Below are positions 4,394-6,150 of a DNA stretch of 6,150 nucleotides, one piece after another. A model generated the notes under the pieces. The model was not told the origin of the DNA. It was given only the letters and a program-made list of their open reading frames with translations, and searched no databases. Both the position numbers and the translations under genes were made by a program. This stretch comes from an uncultured Collinsella sp. GTDB lineage: Bacteria; Actinomycetota; Coriobacteriia; Coriobacteriales; Coriobacteriaceae. The stretch is taken from positions 1-6,150 of the forward strand of contig UROJ01000095.1 in assembly GCA_900549335.1 (NCBI GenBank). The letters are read 5' to 3'. How positions within the stretch are numbered: the first letter of the stretch is position 1; every line of letters starts with the position of its first letter.

Positions 4394-6150
4394 TTAATCC
4401 AGCTCTTTTAAGCCATGCGCCAGCTGCCAGTACTCGCCGTGCTGGGCGAGCAGCTCTTCGTGCGTGCCGCGTTCGATGATGCGGCCGTGTTCGAGGACCA
4501 TGATCGCGTCGGCGTCGCGAACGGTGGACAGGCGGTGCGCGATCATAAAGGTGGTGCGTCCGCGCATGATACGGTCCATACCGCGCTCGATGAGCTTTTC
4601 GGTACGCGTGTCGATACTCGAAGTGGCCTCGTCCAGAATGAGCACCGGCGGGTCGGCAACGGCCACGCGCGCGATGGCGAGCAGCTGGCGCTGGCCCTGC
4701 GACAGGTTGGCGCCGTCGGCCGTGACCGGCGTGTCATACCCTCTAGGCAGGCGGCGGATAAACGAGTCGGCGCAGGCGGCCTCGGCGGCGGCACGCACCT
4801 CCTCGTCGGTCGCGTCGAGCTTGCCAAAGCGGATGTTCTGCGCAATGGTGCCGCTAAACAGGTGCGTATCCTGCAGCACAATGCCGAGCGACCCGCGCAG
4901 GCTGGCCTTGGCAATGTGCTTGACGTCGATGCCGTCGTACGTGATCTCGCCGTCATCGACCTCGTAGAAGCGGTTGATGAGGTTAGTGATGGTCGTCTTT
5001 CCGGCGCCCGTCGAGCCCACAAACGCGATCTTTTGCCCCGGCTTGGCAAACAGGTTGAGGTCCGTGAGCACACGGGTGCCCGGCACGTAGGAAAAATCCA
5101 CGGCATGGAAGCGCACGTCGCCGGCAAGCGGGACCAAGCCGCACGTGAGCTCGGTGCCGTCGGCGGCCACCGCGCGGCCCGACTCATCAACGGCAGCCAC
5201 ATCATGCAGATGCCCGTACGCGCCCACGCCCTGACCCTCGGGAATCTTCCATGCCCACGCGGCGTCGCCCGTCTGCACCAGCTCCACGCAGCCCTCGTCC
5301 ACCTCGGGCTCAAGATCCATGGCGGCAAACAGGCGCTCGGCGCCGGCCAACGCATTGAGTAAGAAATTACCCAGCTGCGTAAACTGGTTGATGGGCATGG
5401 CCGCCTGGCGCACAAAGACCAGGTAGCTTGCGAGCGCACCTACGTCGGCGAGCCCCTTGATGCAGAGCATGCCGCCCGCCACGGCGACGATGGCATAGTT
5501 GACGTAGCCAATCACGACGGTCATGGGCACCATGGAGTTGGCATAGCTCACGGCGGCGGTGCCAGTGCGGCGAAGCTCGTCGTTGCGGCAGGTGAAGCCG
5601 GCGACATTCGCTGCCTCGTGATTAAAGACCTTGATGACCTTTTGGCCCGAGACCATCTCTTCGATATATCCGTCCAGGTCGCCAAGCGATGCCTGCTGGG
5701 CGGCAAAGAAGCGCTTAGAGCGCGCGCCCGAGTAGCGCGCGTACAGCACAATGGCCACATCGCACACGAGCGTGATAATCGTGAGCTGCCAGTTAAGGAT
5801 GATGAGCATGGCCGTGGTGCCCACAACCTGAATGGCGGCCTGAATCACGTTGGCAAAGCTGTTGTTGAGCGCCTCGGAGACGGTGTCGACGTCGTTGGTG
5901 AAAAAGCTCATGATGTCGCCCGAGCGCGTGCTGTCAAAATAGCTGAGCGGCAGCGTCTGAATGTGCGCGAACAGGTCGCGGCGGATATCGGACACCACGC
6001 GCTGGGCCGCGCGCACCATAATCTGCGAGTAGCCCAGGGCCGAGAGCACGCCCGCGGCGTAGATGATCGCCGTCAGGATGACCTGCTTGGCGAGCAGCTC
6101 CTCCCCGCCCGTGGCCAAACCGTTAACGATGGGGCGCACCATGTAGGTGC
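4394..6150 (-). CDS. ABC exporter half-transporter (membrane domain + ATPase), 5' end cut by window edge
   Basis: This is an inner-membrane ATP-driven exporter of the MsbA/LmrA-like type. The frame stays open to the right edge (Thr-Tyr before the Met at 6142), so the true start and first helix lie outside. Numbering from that Met, the membrane domain covers about 1-280 with family landmarks such as RRDLFAHIQTLPLSYFD (54-70) and FFTNDVD (80-86). The ATPase has A-loop Y352, Walker A GSTGAGKT (376-383), Q-loop Q424, signature LSQGQ (480-484), Walker B LILDE (501-505) with catalytic E505, D-loop ID (510-511) and H-loop H536. All key residues are intact. The linker between domains (about 285-340) is some 40 residues longer than in most such exporters and contains AWAWKIP. 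From memory, similar WAWK-containing linkers occur in a Clostridia subgroup. Such proteins often pair with a second half-transporter, which would lie just off the right edge. Substrate is unknown. Confidence 0.93.
   Translation of the reverse strand, partial: TYMVRPIVNGLATGGEELLAKQVILTAIIYAAGVLSALGYSQIMVRAAQRVVSDIRRDLFAHIQTLPLSYFDSTRSGDIMSFFTNDVDTVSEALNNSFANVIQAAIQVVGTTAMLIILNWQLTIITLVCDVAIVLYARYSGARSKRFFAAQQASLGDLDGYIEEMVSGQKVIKVFNHEAANVAGFTCRNDELRRTGTAAVSYANSMVPMTVVIGYVNYAIVAVAGGMLCIKGLADVGALASYLVFVRQAAMPINQFTQLGNFLLNALAGAERLFAAMDLEPEVDEGCVELVQTGDAAWAWKIPEGQGVGAYGHLHDVAAVDESGRAVAADGTELTCGLVPLAGDVRFHAVDFSYVPGTRVLTDLNLFAKPGQKIAFVGSTGAGKTTITNLINRFYEVDDGEITYDGIDVKHIAKASLRGSLGIVLQDTHLFSGTIAQNIRFGKLDATDEEVRAAAEAACADSFIRRLPRGYDTPVTADGANLSQGQRQLLAIARVAVADPPVLILDEATSSIDTRTEKLIERGMDRIMRGRTTFMIAHRLSTVRDADAIMVLEHGRIIERGTHEELLAQHGEYWQLAHGLKELD

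Noticed and set aside
3104..4411. Long plus-strand open frame of 435 codons opposite moaA and across the palindrome
   Set aside because: It is an antisense shadow of moaA; it crosses the intergenic palindrome and shows no recognisable domain.
4415..5362. Plus-strand open frame opposite the ABC ATPase domain
   Set aside because: It is a shadow of a strongly conserved ATPase-coding stretch and has no ribosome binding site or motif of its own.

Overview
The window reads as chromosome of a high-GC, anaerobe-type bacterium. GC-rich codon use, Ala-rich linkers and the style of the ABC exporter suggest an actinobacterial gut lineage such as Coriobacteriia (Collinsella-like). That placement is inference from general look, not from a marker gene. 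Every gene I can support lies on the minus strand, so transcription runs from right to left.

Reading in the direction of transcription: (1) 6150-4394 is a half-size ABC exporter whose 5' end lies beyond the right edge. (2) 4393-4148 is an intergenic region with a small hairpin, a 67-bp palindrome (family B, copy 2) and the moaA start region. (3) 4147-3092 is moaA, followed after only 4 bp by (4) 3087-1783, a fusion of MoaC and MobB. These two form a molybdenum-cofactor operon. MoaA and MoaC together turn GTP into cyclic pyranopterin monophosphate, while MobB acts at the far end of the pathway on guanine dinucleotide formation. (5) 1782-1518 holds two consecutive intrinsic terminators, a good sigma70-type promoter inside an inverted repeat, and a leader of about 130 nt with alternative pairings. 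(6) 1517-237 is a 12-helix MFS exporter-type permease. (7) 236-1 holds family B copy 1, a second copy of the family A terminator hairpin, another hairpin, and the probable first ten codons of a further minus-strand gene cut by the left edge.

The protein-coding content is mostly ordinary housekeeping and transport. The part worth a second look is the non-coding DNA. A 37-bp hairpin (family A) is present twice without a mismatch. A ~67-bp palindrome (family B) is present twice in opposite orientation, with perfectly kept arms and a diverged centre. The two families share their outer end sequence, and the family A loop resembles the loop of the neighbouring moaC-mobB terminator. This looks like a dispersed family of intergenic palindromes used as, or inserted into, gene ends. 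I do not see a CRISPR array, transposase, RNA gene, defence island or clearly new enzymatic system here.
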